DNA from: Noviluteimonas gilva
GTDB taxonomy: Bacteria; Pseudomonadota; Gammaproteobacteria; Xanthomonadales; Xanthomonadaceae
Assembly (NCBI RefSeq): GCF_009740395.1
Contig: NZ_WOXT01000003.1
Coordinates: forward strand, 62,001-126,000
Reading direction: 5' to 3'
Length of the DNA: 64,000 nt
A program made the position numbers and the translations under genes. Under the pieces are notes generated by a model. It had not been told where the DNA came from. It was given only the letters and a program-made list of their open reading frames with translations, and ran no database searches. Positions within the stretch are counted from its first letter, which is position 1; every line of letters begins with the position of its first letter. Of this stretch, positions 16,259 through 24,437 are shown in pieces.

Positions 16259-17560
16259 TCAGCAGCCGATGCCGGATTCGGCGATGCGCTCGTCTTCGTA
16301 TTCGACGAAGCGATCGAGGTTGAACGTGTCCAGCCGGAATTTTTCGGTCGCCGCGGAAAAGGCCATCGTGGCGAGCACGCGTTCGGGCGATTGCGCCCAC
16401 GGCGCGACGTAACGCGGACCGACGATCAATCCCGATTGGAGGAAGGGCGTCAGCGTGATGACGTCCGCGGTGTTGACGCGGCCGCAGAACAACATCCGCA
16501 GGATGTCGGCGCGGCCTTCGTGCAGCGCCTTGCAGATGAACAGGTGCACCATGATGACGCCTTCCAGGTACGCGCCATCCTTCGTGAAGCAGACCTTCCC
16601 GCGAACATCGCCACCGCGGAACACGCGCGCGGCGCTGCGATAACTTTCGACCTCGGTCTGGCCAGCGTCGAGGAAGGTGCGGAACACCTCCATGAAGTCC
16701 GCGCCCTGCAAGGCCTGGCCCACGGCCACGATGCGCAGCGCGACGCGGCGCAAGCGCTGCAGGTCGATCGAACCGGTGATGATCTCCGAGTACGTCGCCA
16801 GGCCTTCCTGCGTGCGCGTCGTGCGCGGGGAGCCCACGCCGAGCGATTTGACGTAGGGCTGGTGCTTGCCGTTGAGCAGCGTGGCCGAGTGGATGAACGC
16901 TTCGTGCTGCACGAGTTGTTCGACGTCGAGTTCGGAGAACATCGCGGTCGCGCGCAGGGTGATCTGCTTGCTGCCCGCGGCGGCCTTCGAGGCGAGGTCG
17001 GGGTTGAGGACCACCGCGACCTTGTCGTCGGTGAAGAACGGATCGATGCGTTCGCGAATGCGGACGGCGAATTGCTCGGCCGTCATGTTGCACGGCGTCT
17101 CGGGGATCAGGCGCGAATCGATCAGGTGATCGGTGGTCGCGAGCATGTCGCGCGCGGCGTCGTCCGCGGTGACGTCCTGCGATTGGTATTTCGTGTCTGG
17201 CCGGCCATAGAGCAGGATCGAACAACGCGAGAATTCGGGCGTGCCGATGCCGCGCAACATCTGCGCGGCCACGCGGTAACTCCACGCGGTTTTCCACAGC
17301 CAATGACCGATGGGATGGCCGCGATCGATGCCCTGCATGATCGCGTCGAGCGCGGCGACTTCGGCGTCGAGCGCCTGCGGTTGCGTGGTGGGTTGCGGCA
17401 ACTCCGGATTGCCCGCGCGCAGGCGTTCGAGGAAACGCGTTTCCATCGTGGCTGGCCAGCCGATCGCGTCGAGCACGCGGACCTTGCGCCCGACCTTGAC
17501 GATGGCGGCATCGGCAACGAACAGGCGCTCGAGCGCGGGATCGACGGGGACTGCGCTCAT
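16259..17560 (-). CDS. DUF1704 'QEGLA motif' protein, putative HExxxH metallopeptidase
   Basis: A 433-residue protein of the family annotated as flavohemoglobin expression-modulating QEGLA motif protein (DUF1704). It has H219-E-A-F-I-H224 (HExxxH) followed by [10 protein letters not shown] at 250-259. The same spaced motif is the zinc site of the eukaryotic tubulin-tail carboxypeptidases (MATCAP), which belong to this domain family, so a metallopeptidase role is more likely than a direct regulatory one. No signal peptide: cytoplasmic. Its ATG overlaps the aquaporin stop (ATGA), so the two are translationally coupled. The bacterial substrate is unknown. Confidence 0.85.
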   Translation of the reverse strand: MSAVPVDPALERLFVADAAIVKVGRKVRVLDAIGWPATMETRFLERLRAGNPELPQPTTQPQALDAEVAALDAIMQGIDRGHPIGHWLWKTAWSYRVAAQMLRGIGTPEFSRCSILLYGRPDTKYQSQDVTADDAARDMLATTDHLIDSRLIPETPCNMTAEQFAVRIRERIDPFFTDDKVAVVLNPDLASKAAAGSKQITLRATAMFSELDVEQLVQHEAFIHSATLLNGKHQPYVKSLGVGSPRTTRTQEGLATYSEIITGSIDLQRLRRVALRIVAVGQALQGADFMEVFRTFLDAGQTEVESYRSAARVFRGGDVRGKVCFTKDGAYLEGVIMVHLFICKALHEGRADILRMLFCGRVNTADVITLTPFLQSGLIVGPRYVAPWAQSPERVLATMAFSAATEKFRLDTFNLDRFVEYEDERIAESGIGC

Positions 17561-18270
17561 TCCGGGCGCCTGAGCCAACGATAGAGGCCGCCACCGAGGA
17601 TGCCGCCGAGGATCGGCACGACCCAGAAGAACCACAGTTGCTGCAGCGGCTGGCCGCCGACGAACAGGGCAACGCCCGTCGAGCGCGCCGGATTCACGGA
17701 GGTGTTGGTCACCGGAATGCTGATGAGATGGATCAGCGTGAGCGCAAGGCCGATGGCGATCGGTGCGAAACCGGCGGGCGCCTTCGGATCGGTCGCTCCC
17801 ATGATCACGACGAGGAACATGCCGGTCATGACGAGTTCGCACAGCAGCGCCGCCGTCATCGAGTAACCACCCGGCGACATCCCGCCGTAGCCATTGGTCG
17901 CGAACACGCCGGCTGCGCTCGGATCGATCACCAGGTCCGCGCGGCCGTGCGCGATCTGCCACAACACGAAGCCGGCGAGCACCGCGCCGAGCGTCTGGGC
18001 GACCCAATACGGAATCAACTCCTTCGCCGGGAAACGACCGCCGGCCCAGAGCCCCGCGCTCACCGCGGGATTGAAGTGTCCGCCCGAGATGTGACCGAGC
18101 GCGAACGCACCGGTGAGCACCGTCAGGCCGAAGGCGAGCGAAACGCCCAGCAGGCCGATGCCGAGCGGATTGCCGTCGCCGCCGAAGTTCGCCGCGAGCA
18201 CTGCGCTGCCGCAGCCTCCCAGCACGAGCCAGAAGGTGCCGATGGTTTCGGCGAGCAGTCGCTTGAGCAT
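17557..18270 (-). CDS. aqpZ: Aquaporin Z
   Basis: A 237-residue six-helix inner membrane water channel of the MIP family. Both NPA boxes are present: [18 protein letters not shown] (about residues 59-76) and [16 protein letters not shown] (about 185-200), the second followed by the Arg of the selectivity filter. The N-terminus [20 protein letters not shown] is typical of AqpZ. The gene lies between an outer-membrane transporter-like gene and the QEGLA gene on the same strand with a 22-bp gap and a 4-base overlap, so the three form one operon. Confidence 0.95.
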   Translation of the reverse strand: MLKRLLAETIGTFWLVLGGCGSAVLAANFGGDGNPLGIGLLGVSLAFGLTVLTGAFALGHISGGHFNPAVSAGLWAGGRFPAKELIPYWVAQTLGAVLAGFVLWQIAHGRADLVIDPSAAGVFATNGYGGMSPGGYSMTAALLCELVMTGMFLVVIMGATDPKAPAGFAPIAIGLALTLIHLISIPVTNTSVNPARSTGVALFVGGQPLQQLWFFWVVPILGGILGGGLYRWLRRPE

Positions 18271-18292
18271 GGTCGATCTCCCTGGATGTTGA

Positions 18293-19246
18293 TCAGAACG
18301 TGATCGTGCCGGTCAGCAGGACCGGGTTGCCCTCCAATCGATTCTTGACGTTGAACTCGTACAACCAGCGTGCGGAGAATTCGACCTTGCCCGTCTTGTA
18401 CGTGGCAATGGGACCAAGGGCCAACGAATGTCCCTTGAAGCCGTTGAGGCGATCGGCGGTCGGCCCGGTGTCGTTTTCCAGTTGCTCGATCCAGCCGCCG
18501 GCGCCGCCGAAACCCCAGCCGCTCTTGGTCCGCTTGATCAACAGGGTGTCGAGGCGGAACACGGCGCCATTCTGGTAGTCGGTGGCGTTGTTTTCCGTGT
18601 AGAGGTCGACGGCCGCCACCGTGGTGAACTCGAGCGTGCCGGCCTGCCCGAGCTGCGTGTACGAAACGGTCGGCGAGTACGTCCAGTTGTTGAGGCTGAC
18701 GTTGGCGAGGCGGTCGGGGTCGTACTTGCCGGTCGGCGCGTAGATGTAGAGCGCGAGCGACATGTGCTTGGTCTGGCTGAAGTGGCGGCTGGCGATGACC
18801 GGCACCACCGTCATGTCGAACAGGCCGCTTTCCGAATCGCTCGTCGACAGACCGAAGCGGCCGATGCGCACGTCCGCTTCCACGTCCACCTTCGCGAAGG
18901 GCACGGCCACCGCGGTCGCGTAATTCCAGCGGCCTTCGCCGGTGGGCCACACATAGATGCCCGTGAAGTTCAGCAATGAAAACTGCGCATCCAGGCCGAT
19001 CGCCGTGCTGCGGCCGATCGGCGTTTCGCGTTGCCCGCCGATCTGCCCGGAGTAATAGGCGTACTGGATGGCGAGGTTGAATCCCGGCGTCGGCGGAACC
19101 ACGCCCGCATACGAGGTCGCTTGCAGGCCGGTGATCGGCCGGCCGAGACCACCTTCGGTGGCTTGCGCGGGAGCCCCGGCAAACATGCAGGCACAGCCGA
19201 CAGCCAACGCGACGCTGAGGGGGAGGGAACGCGCGTTGTGCGGCAT
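18293..19246 (-). CDS. Outer membrane transporter-like protein (SphA / MetA-pathway phenol degradation family)
   Basis: A 317-residue probable outer membrane beta-barrel of the family named for phenol meta-pathway 'MetA' proteins and often labelled SphA-like transporter. Signal peptide [20 protein letters not shown] (about residues 9-28). The mature start [20 protein letters not shown] and [16 protein letters not shown], the strand pattern [20 protein letters not shown], and the last strand ending in TITF fit. It heads the aqpZ-QEGLA operon. A CAGTA-N4-TACTG-like site lies 84 bp upstream of its ATG, inside the 3' end of the adjacent kinase gene. Confidence 0.78.
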   Translation of the reverse strand: MPHNARSLPLSVALAVGCACMFAGAPAQATEGGLGRPITGLQATSYAGVVPPTPGFNLAIQYAYYSGQIGGQRETPIGRSTAIGLDAQFSLLNFTGIYVWPTGEGRWNYATAVAVPFAKVDVEADVRIGRFGLSTSDSESGLFDMTVVPVIASRHFSQTKHMSLALYIYAPTGKYDPDRLANVSLNNWTYSPTVSYTQLGQAGTLEFTTVAAVDLYTENNATDYQNGAVFRLDTLLIKRTKSGWGFGGAGGWIEQLENDTGPTADRLNGFKGHSLALGPIATYKTGKVEFSARWLYEFNVKNRLEGNPVLLTGTITF

Positions 19247-19315
19247 CTGGGTTTTCCGGCGACGTCGGGAAGGGTCCTATCCTCCTCGGCGAGGCCGCGC
19301 AGCCCAACCCGACTT

Positions 19316-20899
19316 CTACCGGACCGGCCTCAGTACTTCTACGGAAGGCTCGGCCACCGGGAAGCGCACTTCCACGCGCGTGCCGCCGCGTGGCGCGGCG
19401 CTGAATTCGACACGACCACGCAAGGTGCGTGCGCGTTCAGCCATGCTGATCATGCCCAGGCCGCGACGCGGTGCGGCGATGCGATCCTCCGGCAGTCCGC
19501 GGCCGTCGTCTTCCACGCGCAGCAAGGCCATGCCGCTGCCGTCTCGCCGCAGCTCGATGCGCACATGGCGCGCATCGGCGTGCTTCTCGACGTTGTGCAG
19601 CGCTTCCTGCGCGATGCGGAACAGGTCGAGCTTCTGCGGCTCGTCCAGATCGAAAGACTCATCGGTGTCGCAACGCACGTGCAGATCGTCGCGTGAATGG
19701 CCCGCGCACAGGCCTTCGAGCGATGCGGCCAGGCTGGTGTAGCGCAGCATGCTCGGGTGCAGTTCGTGCGAAAGGCGGCGGATGTCGTCGGACACGCCGA
19801 GCAGGCGATCCTGCAAGCCTTCGATGCGGCCGCGTCCCGGCGGATCGGCGTTGCGCTTGAGGCTGCTGAGTTCGATGGAGATCGAAGCGAGCGACTGGTT
19901 GACGTCGTCATGCAGATCGCGCGCGATGCGGCTGCGTTCGTTCTCCTGCATGTTCATCGCGCGCCGCGCGAGCTGGCTCAGCCGTTCGCCGGAATCGCGC
20001 AACGCCTCGGTGGATTCGCCGCGCTGGTCGCGCAAGGCCGTGAGCAGCAGCAGGACGACGGTCGTGCCGATCGACCACCACTGCACGTGCGAGAGCGTCG
20101 CGCGCGCCTCCGCGTGTACGAGCGGACCGATGCCGAGCGAAGTCAGCAACAGGCAACCCAACCACACCGGCACCCAGGCCACGCGCGTCCATGCCGAACC
20201 GAGTGCGTGGTCGGCCCACAACAGCAACATGATCGGCGCGAGCAGCAGCAGCGGGAACGCTTCGCCGTTGCCGAGCGGCGAGATCCACAACACCACGATC
20301 GCAAGCGCGCCGATCAGGATGATCGCCGGTTGCCAGCCATGGACATCGCTGTTGCCCGCGCGATCGTTCGCCAGGCGCACCGCGCCGGTGAAGGCGGGCA
20401 CGACGATCAGGTAGCCGATGCTGCGCGCGAGGATCTCGTGGCCATCGGTGAACGGCATGGCCATCATGCCCAGTTGCGTACTGGCCGCATGCGCCCACGC
20501 GCCGCCCGCGATCGGCAGCAGCACGCCGCACAGGAGGAGGAATTTGACCGGCTCGCAACCGTTCGGCGAAATCTTTCCATCGCGCTCGGGATGCAGCCAC
20601 CACGTTGCGACGACCACGAGCGCGAACTCGCCCATCAACATCACGCAATGCGGCAACAACTCGCGCCCCATGCCCACGCACGCCAGTGCGCTGCCCAACA
20701 ACGCTGCACCGAACACGATCGGCCACCGCGAACCGGGCGTCGCGAGCAGCCCGCACATCAGGACCGCACCGGGGATCCACACCGCCTGGCCGAGGAAGCT
20801 CGCCATCCACGGCGTCATGGTCAGCGTCTGACCGAGCGCGCCGGCCGCGGCAACGGCCGCCGGCAAAAGCCATCCCATCCGTGCAGGTTCGTGGTCCAT
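19316..20899 (-). CDS. Membrane sensor histidine kinase (NarL-type partner)
   Basis: A 527-residue sensor kinase. The first 290 residues form a membrane-sensor region of about eight helices (MASE1-like in layout) without a sizeable periplasmic domain, so it probably senses a membrane-associated or intracellular cue. A short coiled linker leads to the HisKA_3 dimerisation domain with phospho-acceptor His330 in ERSRIARDLHDDVNQ. The ATP-binding domain shows HNVEKHADARHVRIEL, VEDDGRGLPED and RRGLGMISMAERA. It is divergent from the LuxR-type regulator at 21096, its likely partner. The ATG at 20899 is chosen because the next upstream in-frame ATG (20965) adds a Cys/Arg-rich non-family stretch. Confidence 0.88.
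   Translation of the reverse strand: MDHEPARMGWLLPAAVAAAGALGQTLTMTPWMASFLGQAVWIPGAVLMCGLLATPGSRWPIVFGAALLGSALACVGMGRELLPHCVMLMGEFALVVVATWWLHPERDGKISPNGCEPVKFLLLCGVLLPIAGGAWAHAASTQLGMMAMPFTDGHEILARSIGYLIVVPAFTGAVRLANDRAGNSDVHGWQPAIILIGALAIVVLWISPLGNGEAFPLLLLAPIMLLLWADHALGSAWTRVAWVPVWLGCLLLTSLGIGPLVHAEARATLSHVQWWSIGTTVVLLLLTALRDQRGESTEALRDSGERLSQLARRAMNMQENERSRIARDLHDDVNQSLASISIELSSLKRNADPPGRGRIEGLQDRLLGVSDDIRRLSHELHPSMLRYTSLAASLEGLCAGHSRDDLHVRCDTDESFDLDEPQKLDLFRIAQEALHNVEKHADARHVRIELRRDGSGMALLRVEDDGRGLPEDRIAAPRRGLGMISMAERARTLRGRVEFSAAPRGGTRVEVRFPVAEPSVEVLRPVR
19331..19344. promoter_or_regulatory. Copy of the CAGTA-N4-TACTG motif upstream of the transporter/aqpZ operon
   Basis: CAGTACTTCTACGG matches 9 of 10 half-site positions. 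Read on the minus strand, GTAGAAGTACTGAGGCC (19326-19342) matches the site upstream of the DUF202 operon at 22369-22385 in 16 of 17 bases, with the same orientation toward its gene. It ends 84 bp before the transporter start at 19246 and lies within the last codons of the histidine kinase gene. Confidence 0.55.
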
Positions 20900-20922
20900 G
20901 CGAGCCCCGGTGTTTTCAGCTT

Positions 20923-20941
20923 CGTGTACACCTCGTACACG
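20923..20941. promoter_or_regulatory. CGTGTAC-N5-GTACACG palindrome in the kinase/regulator divergent gap
   Basis: A perfect 7-bp inverted repeat with a 5-base spacer, 23 bp upstream of the chosen kinase start and 154 bp upstream of the response regulator start. It differs from the CAGTA-N4-TACTG sites, so it may bind another regulator or mark autoregulation. If the kinase starts at 20965 the repeat would be inside its coding region. Confidence 0.4.
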
Positions 20942-21095
20942 CACCCGGCAATGACAGAAGGTCACCCTTCCGACGGATGGATGACCAATTCAAGGACATG
21001 AATGCGCATGGCGCCGTCACGCGGTTTGAACGCATTTCACGCGAGGCTCACCGGGCGCAGGGGGACCCCGATCGGACCTTGAAGGGGGACCGAAG

Positions 21096-21782
21096 ATGGA
21101 TGCTGCGAATTCCAGTGAACGCGCCCGCGTGCTGTTGGCCGACGACCACGTGTTGGTCGCGCAAGGCGTGGAAATGCTCCTGTTGGAGTGCTTCTGCAAC
21201 ATCCAACTCGTAAGCGATGGCGAGTCGTTGATCGCCGCGGTGCAGCGCGACGCACCGGACGTCGTCGTCTCCGACATCAGCATGGGCGCGATGAGCGGAC
21301 TCGAAGCGATGCGCACCGTGCGCGCGATGGGCATCGAGGTGCCGTTCGTGTTCCTGACGATGCATGCCGATCCCGAACTCGCCGCCGAAGCGATCGAAGG
21401 CGGCGCGAGTGCGTATGTTTTGAAATCCTCGGCGGGCGACGAGCTCGTACGCGCGATCCTGGAAGTGCTCGCCGGACGCACCTATGTCACGCCGACACTC
21501 GCCGCACGCACGATCCGTGCGAGCGCGCATCGCGCGCACGGTTCGCCGTCCTCGTCGCGCTCGACACCCGATGCGGCGTTGACGCAGAAGCAGCGCGAAA
21601 TCCTCTCGCGCGTCGCGCAGGGCCTGCGGTCCAAACAGATCGCCTTCGAACTGGGTCTGTCGGTGCGCACGGTCGAGTCGCACAAGTACGCGATCATGCA
21701 GGAGTTCGGGGTGCACAGCACCGTCGAACTGGTGCGCAAGGCCGCGCACGCGGGGCTGATCGCGATTGATGCGCCACCTTAG
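21096..21782 (+). CDS. LuxR/FixJ-type response regulator
   Basis: A 228-residue two-domain response regulator. Receiver domain about residues 10-130, with acidic pair D16-D17 (LLADDHV), phospho-acceptor D60 (VVVSDISMG) and the conserved Lys in AYVLKSS. A Ser/Arg-rich linker follows. The LuxR-type helix-turn-helix spans about residues 160-222 (LTQKQREILSRVAQGLRSKQ, then VRTVESHKYAIM). It is divergent from the kinase at 20899, whose HisKA_3 domain is the type that pairs with this family. It is the best candidate to bind the CAGTA-N4-TACTG sites around it. GGGGGA precedes the ATG at 21096. Confidence 0.92.
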   Translation: MDAANSSERARVLLADDHVLVAQGVEMLLLECFCNIQLVSDGESLIAAVQRDAPDVVVSDISMGAMSGLEAMRTVRAMGIEVPFVFLTMHADPELAAEAIEGGASAYVLKSSAGDELVRAILEVLAGRTYVTPTLAARTIRASAHRAHGSPSSSRSTPDAALTQKQREILSRVAQGLRSKQIAFELGLSVRTVESHKYAIMQEFGVHSTVELVRKAAHAGLIAIDAPP

Positions 21783-21792
21783 TTCATCCCCC

Positions 21793-21835
21793 TCGAACGC
21801 GCTTTGCGCGTTCGATCCCCCTTGGAAAGGGGGAT
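21793..21835. repeat. Tandem double hairpin, repeat type A
   Basis: Two adjacent perfect hairpins: TCGAACGCGC-TTT-GCGCGTTCGA (21793-21815), and ATCCCCCTT-GGA-AAGGGGGAT (21815-21835). The same architecture recurs at 28829-28869. It lies 10 bp after the response regulator stop, so it may also act as a terminator, although no T-run follows. Confidence 0.65.
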
Positions 21836-21861
21836 GAGGGACGTCGGGTACTGACGCTCCA

Positions 21862-21876
21862 CAGTAGTTTTACCTG
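21862..21876. promoter_or_regulatory. Degenerate CAGTA-N4-TAC site upstream of the receiver-only gene
   Basis: CAGTAGTTTTACCTG matches 8 of the 10 half-site positions of CAGTA-N4-TACTG. It ends 59 bp before the ATG at 21936, close to the 63-bp spacing at the DUF202 operon. An upstream TACTG (21849-21853) and this CAGTA also form an everted pair 8 bases apart. Confidence 0.4.
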
Positions 21877-21935
21877 CCCGAATTCAGTCGTTTTCACGAT
21901 AGGCGCGCGGCGCGCGTGCGTTCAGGCTGTGGGGC

Positions 21936-22361
21936 ATGCACGGGGTCGCGCCGATTCGCACGCGGGTGCTGCTGGCCGAGGACAGTCCTGTCGTCGCGCG
22001 CCAGTTGCGCACCTTGTTGGCGCAGGACTTCGAGGTCCTGGGCCTGGTCACCGACGGCGATGCCATCCTCGCCGCGCTGAACGCGTTCAAGCCCGACGTG
22101 CTCGTCACCGACATCTCCATGCCCGGCATGGATGGCCTGCAGGCCGCCGAACACGCGCTCAAGGCGCACCCGGCCCTGTGCGTCGTGTTCATCACCGTGC
22201 ACGACGAACCCGCGCTGGTCGCCCGCGCTCGCGCGCTGCCGCGCACCGCCTACGTGCTCAAGGCCGACGCCGGCGATGCGCTCGCCGCCGCGGTCGCCGA
22301 AGTGATGGCCGGCCGCTGGTATGCGTCGGCTTCGCTCAATCGCCAGGCCCTGCGCCGCTGA
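21936..22361 (+). CDS. Receiver-only response regulator
   Basis: A 141-residue stand-alone receiver domain. The acidic pair is E15-D16 (LLAEDSPVV), phospho-acceptor D59 in VLVTDISMPGMDGLQ, Thr in VVFITVHD and Lys109 in RTAYVLKADAGD. The reading frame ends at about 141 residues with no output domain, so it must act by protein contact or as a phosphate sink, like CheY- or Spo0F-type proteins. In sequence it resembles the receiver of the LuxR-type regulator 150 bp upstream. The absence of a helix-turn-helix could also mean an ancient truncation, but the sequence after the stop does not encode one. Confidence 0.85.
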   Translation: MHGVAPIRTRVLLAEDSPVVARQLRTLLAQDFEVLGLVTDGDAILAALNAFKPDVLVTDISMPGMDGLQAAEHALKAHPALCVVFITVHDEPALVARARALPRTAYVLKADAGDALAAAVAEVMAGRWYASASLNRQALRR

Positions 22362-22366
22362 GTACA

Positions 22367-22380
22367 CAGTAGAAATACTG
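22367..22380. promoter_or_regulatory. Perfect CAGTA-N4-TACTG palindrome upstream of the DUF202/formylglycine operon
   Basis: CAGTAGAAATACTG, an exact dyad apart from the 4-base centre, 5 bp after the receiver-only stop and 63 bp before the first DUF202 ATG. The core is the exact reverse complement of 14844-14857. An unknown regulator, possibly the LuxR-type protein at 21096, is the expected binder. Confidence 0.6.
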
Positions 22381-22443
22381 AGGCCCCCGACCGTGTAAAC
22401 CCCGTTGTGCGGTCCGGGCGGCGGGAACGAAGCTGGGCGCGCC

Positions 22444-22911
22444 ATGCCCCCGGTCGATCCCGCCAAGTTCAAGACTGCCGACGACATTTCGGTCGAGCTC
22501 TCCTCGCGCCGGACCGGCATGAGCTTCCAGCGCACGCGCATGAGCGCCGATCGCACGCTGATGTCGGTGATCCGCACCTCGCTGTCGCTCATCAGCTTCG
22601 GCTTCACGATCTACCAGGTGTTCACCAATTGGTTGAAGAGTCCTGGTGCGGCGATCGCGCAGGAAGCGCCACGCAATTTCGGGATTGCGCTGGTGATGGT
22701 CGGGATATTGCTGTTGATGGCCGGCATCGCCTACCACGTACGGTACATGACGCAGTTGCGCGAAGAGCGCACGCAGATGATCGCCGACGGCCTCATCCAC
22801 GGGCAGAGCGAGTATCCGGTTTCGCTCACGCTGATCTGCGCGGTGGTGCTGCTGTGCATCGGTTTGCTGGCGATCGCCAGCATGGTGTTCGACGTCCGTC
22901 CATTCGGTTAG
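22444..22911 (+). CDS. DUF202 family membrane protein (first copy)
   Basis: A 155-residue inner membrane protein with the DUF202 pattern: a cytoplasmic N-terminus with the FQRTRMSADRTLMSVIRTSL signature (about residues 28-47), then three helices (SLISFGFTIYQVFTNWL; NFGIALVMVGILLLMAGIAY; VSLTLICAVVLLCIGLLAIA). DUF202 proteins have no established biochemical role. It opens an eight-gene run to 27555, with a perfect CAGTA-N4-TACTG site 63 bp upstream. A second, divergent DUF202 copy occurs at 24800 in the same run. I chose the ATG at 22444 because it starts just before the conserved cytoplasmic segment. Confidence 0.85.
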   Translation: MPPVDPAKFKTADDISVELSSRRTGMSFQRTRMSADRTLMSVIRTSLSLISFGFTIYQVFTNWLKSPGAAIAQEAPRNFGIALVMVGILLLMAGIAYHVRYMTQLREERTQMIADGLIHGQSEYPVSLTLICAVVLLCIGLLAIASMVFDVRPFG

Positions 22912-22932
22912 GCCCTCCACGGAGACAACGCA

Positions 22933-23475
22933 ATGAAAGCGCTCATTCCCCTTGCACTGACCGCGTTGCTCGCCGGTTGCGCATCCACGCCGGACGTCAC
23001 GGTCGACCACGATCCGTCCGCCGACTTCTCGCGCTTCCGCACCTACTACTGGGCGCAGGAACTGCAGATCAACAATCCGCTCGCGAAGCAACGCATCATC
23101 GCGGGCATCGATGCGCGCATGGCCTCGCGCGGATTCACGCGGCAGGAAGGCAGCGGCGACATCGCGCTCGTCGGCAACGTCGCGACCAGCCAGAAACAGA
23201 CGCTCGACACCTTCTACACCGGCACCGGCATGGGCGGTTGGGGATGGGGGCCGGGTTGGGGCTACGGCGGCATGGGCAGTTCCACCACGCGCGTGAACAC
23301 CTACACGGTCGGCACGCTCGTGCTCGACATGTTCGACACTTCGACGAAGAAGGCGGTGTGGCGCGGCGTCGCGAGCGGCACGGTGTCCGATTCGCCGCAG
23401 CGCAACGAAACCGCGGTCAACGCCGCGCTGGACAAGATGTTCACCAGCTTCCCGCCGGGCGCGGCCGCGAAATGA
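22933..23475 (+). CDS. DUF4136 lipoprotein
   Basis: A 180-residue predicted lipoprotein: signal MKALIPLALTALLAGC with lipobox LAGC (Cys16). The DUF4136 domain follows, with DHDPSADFSRFRTYYWAQ near the start and a C-terminal NETAVNAALDKMFTSFPPG. A Gly/Trp-rich loop (TGMGGWGWGPGWGYGGMGSS, about residues 96-115) interrupts the domain, as in many members. It is probably periplasmic, attached to the outer membrane. It overlaps the formylglycine-generating enzyme gene by 4 bases (ATGA), so the two are coupled in expression. Confidence 0.85.
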   Translation: MKALIPLALTALLAGCASTPDVTVDHDPSADFSRFRTYYWAQELQINNPLAKQRIIAGIDARMASRGFTRQEGSGDIALVGNVATSQKQTLDTFYTGTGMGGWGWGPGWGYGGMGSSTTRVNTYTVGTLVLDMFDTSTKKAVWRGVASGTVSDSPQRNETAVNAALDKMFTSFPPGAAAK

Positions 23476-24428
23476 GTGCGCAACCCGCGATGCGAACCCA
23501 CGACGCGCACGCCGGCATGGTGTGGATTCCCGGACGCACGTTCCGCATGGGATCGGACCATCACTATCCGGAGGAAGCGCCGGCGCATCGCGTCACGGTC
23601 GATGGATTCTGGATCGACGCATCGCCGGTGACGAATGCGCAGTTCCGCGCATTCGTCGGAGCCACCGGCCACGTCACGCTCGCCGAAGAAGCGCCGAAGG
23701 CCGAAGACTATCCGGGCGCGTTGCCGGAGATGTTGGTCGCTGCATCGGTCGTGTTCGTGCCGCCGGCGCATCGCGTGGGCCTGGACGATCACTATCGCTG
23801 GTGGCAGTTCATTCGCGGCGCCGACTGGCGCCATCCGCTCGGTCCGCATACCTCGATCGAGGGCAAGGACGATCATCCCGTCGTGCATGTCGCCGCGCGC
23901 GACGTCGATGCGTACGTCGCATGGGCGGGCAAGCGCGTGCCGACCGAAGCCGAATGGGAATGCGCGGCGCGCGGTGGATTGGACGAAGCCGAATTCGCGT
24001 GGGGGGATGAGTTCTCGCCCCACGGGCTGCATCGCGCGAATACCTGGCAGGGTGAATTTCCCTGGCAGAACCTCGCGCAGGATGGGTACATCGGCACCTC
24101 GCCGGTCGGTGCATTTCCTGCGAACGGCTACGGCTTGTTCGACATGATCGGCAACGTGTGGGAATGGACGTCGGACTGGTATCGCCCGCGCCATCCTGCC
24201 GAACCGCAGAAGGCCTGCTGCATTCCCGAAAACCCGCGCGGCGGACCGCTGGAGGCGAGCTTCGATCCCGCGCAACCGCAGTTGCGCATTCCGCGTCGCG
24301 TGATGAAGGGCGGCTCGCACCTGTGCGCGCCGAACTACTGCCGTCGCTATCGCCCCGCTGCGCGCATGGCGCAGCCCGTCGACACCTCGACCTCGCACCT
24401 GGGCTTCCGCTGCGTCCTCGGCGGCTGA
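23472..24428 (+). CDS. Formylglycine-generating enzyme (SUMF1/FGE family) with intact active-site cysteines
   Basis: A 318-residue member of the formylglycine-generating enzyme family, which converts a Cys in sulfatase-type targets (CxPxR) to formylglycine using copper and oxygen. Family marks: MVWIPGRTFRMGSDHHYPEE, PVTNAQFRAFV, RVPTEAEWECAARGG, GLFDMIGNVWEWTSDWY and GGSHLCAPNYCRRYRPAAR. The last contains C285 and C290, the two cysteines of true FGE that many SUMF1-like proteins (EgtB, PvdO types) lack. No signal peptide: cytoplasmic. No sulfatase or CxPxR protein occurs in the window, so its substrate lies elsewhere. It is coupled to the DUF4136 gene by overlap. Confidence 0.9.
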   Translation: MSAQPAMRTHDAHAGMVWIPGRTFRMGSDHHYPEEAPAHRVTVDGFWIDASPVTNAQFRAFVGATGHVTLAEEAPKAEDYPGALPEMLVAASVVFVPPAHRVGLDDHYRWWQFIRGADWRHPLGPHTSIEGKDDHPVVHVAARDVDAYVAWAGKRVPTEAEWECAARGGLDEAEFAWGDEFSPHGLHRANTWQGEFPWQNLAQDGYIGTSPVGAFPANGYGLFDMIGNVWEWTSDWYRPRHPAEPQKACCIPENPRGGPLEASFDPAQPQLRIPRRVMKGGSHLCAPNYCRRYRPAARMAQPVDTSTSHLGFRCVLGG

Positions 24429-24437
24429 GTCACACGT

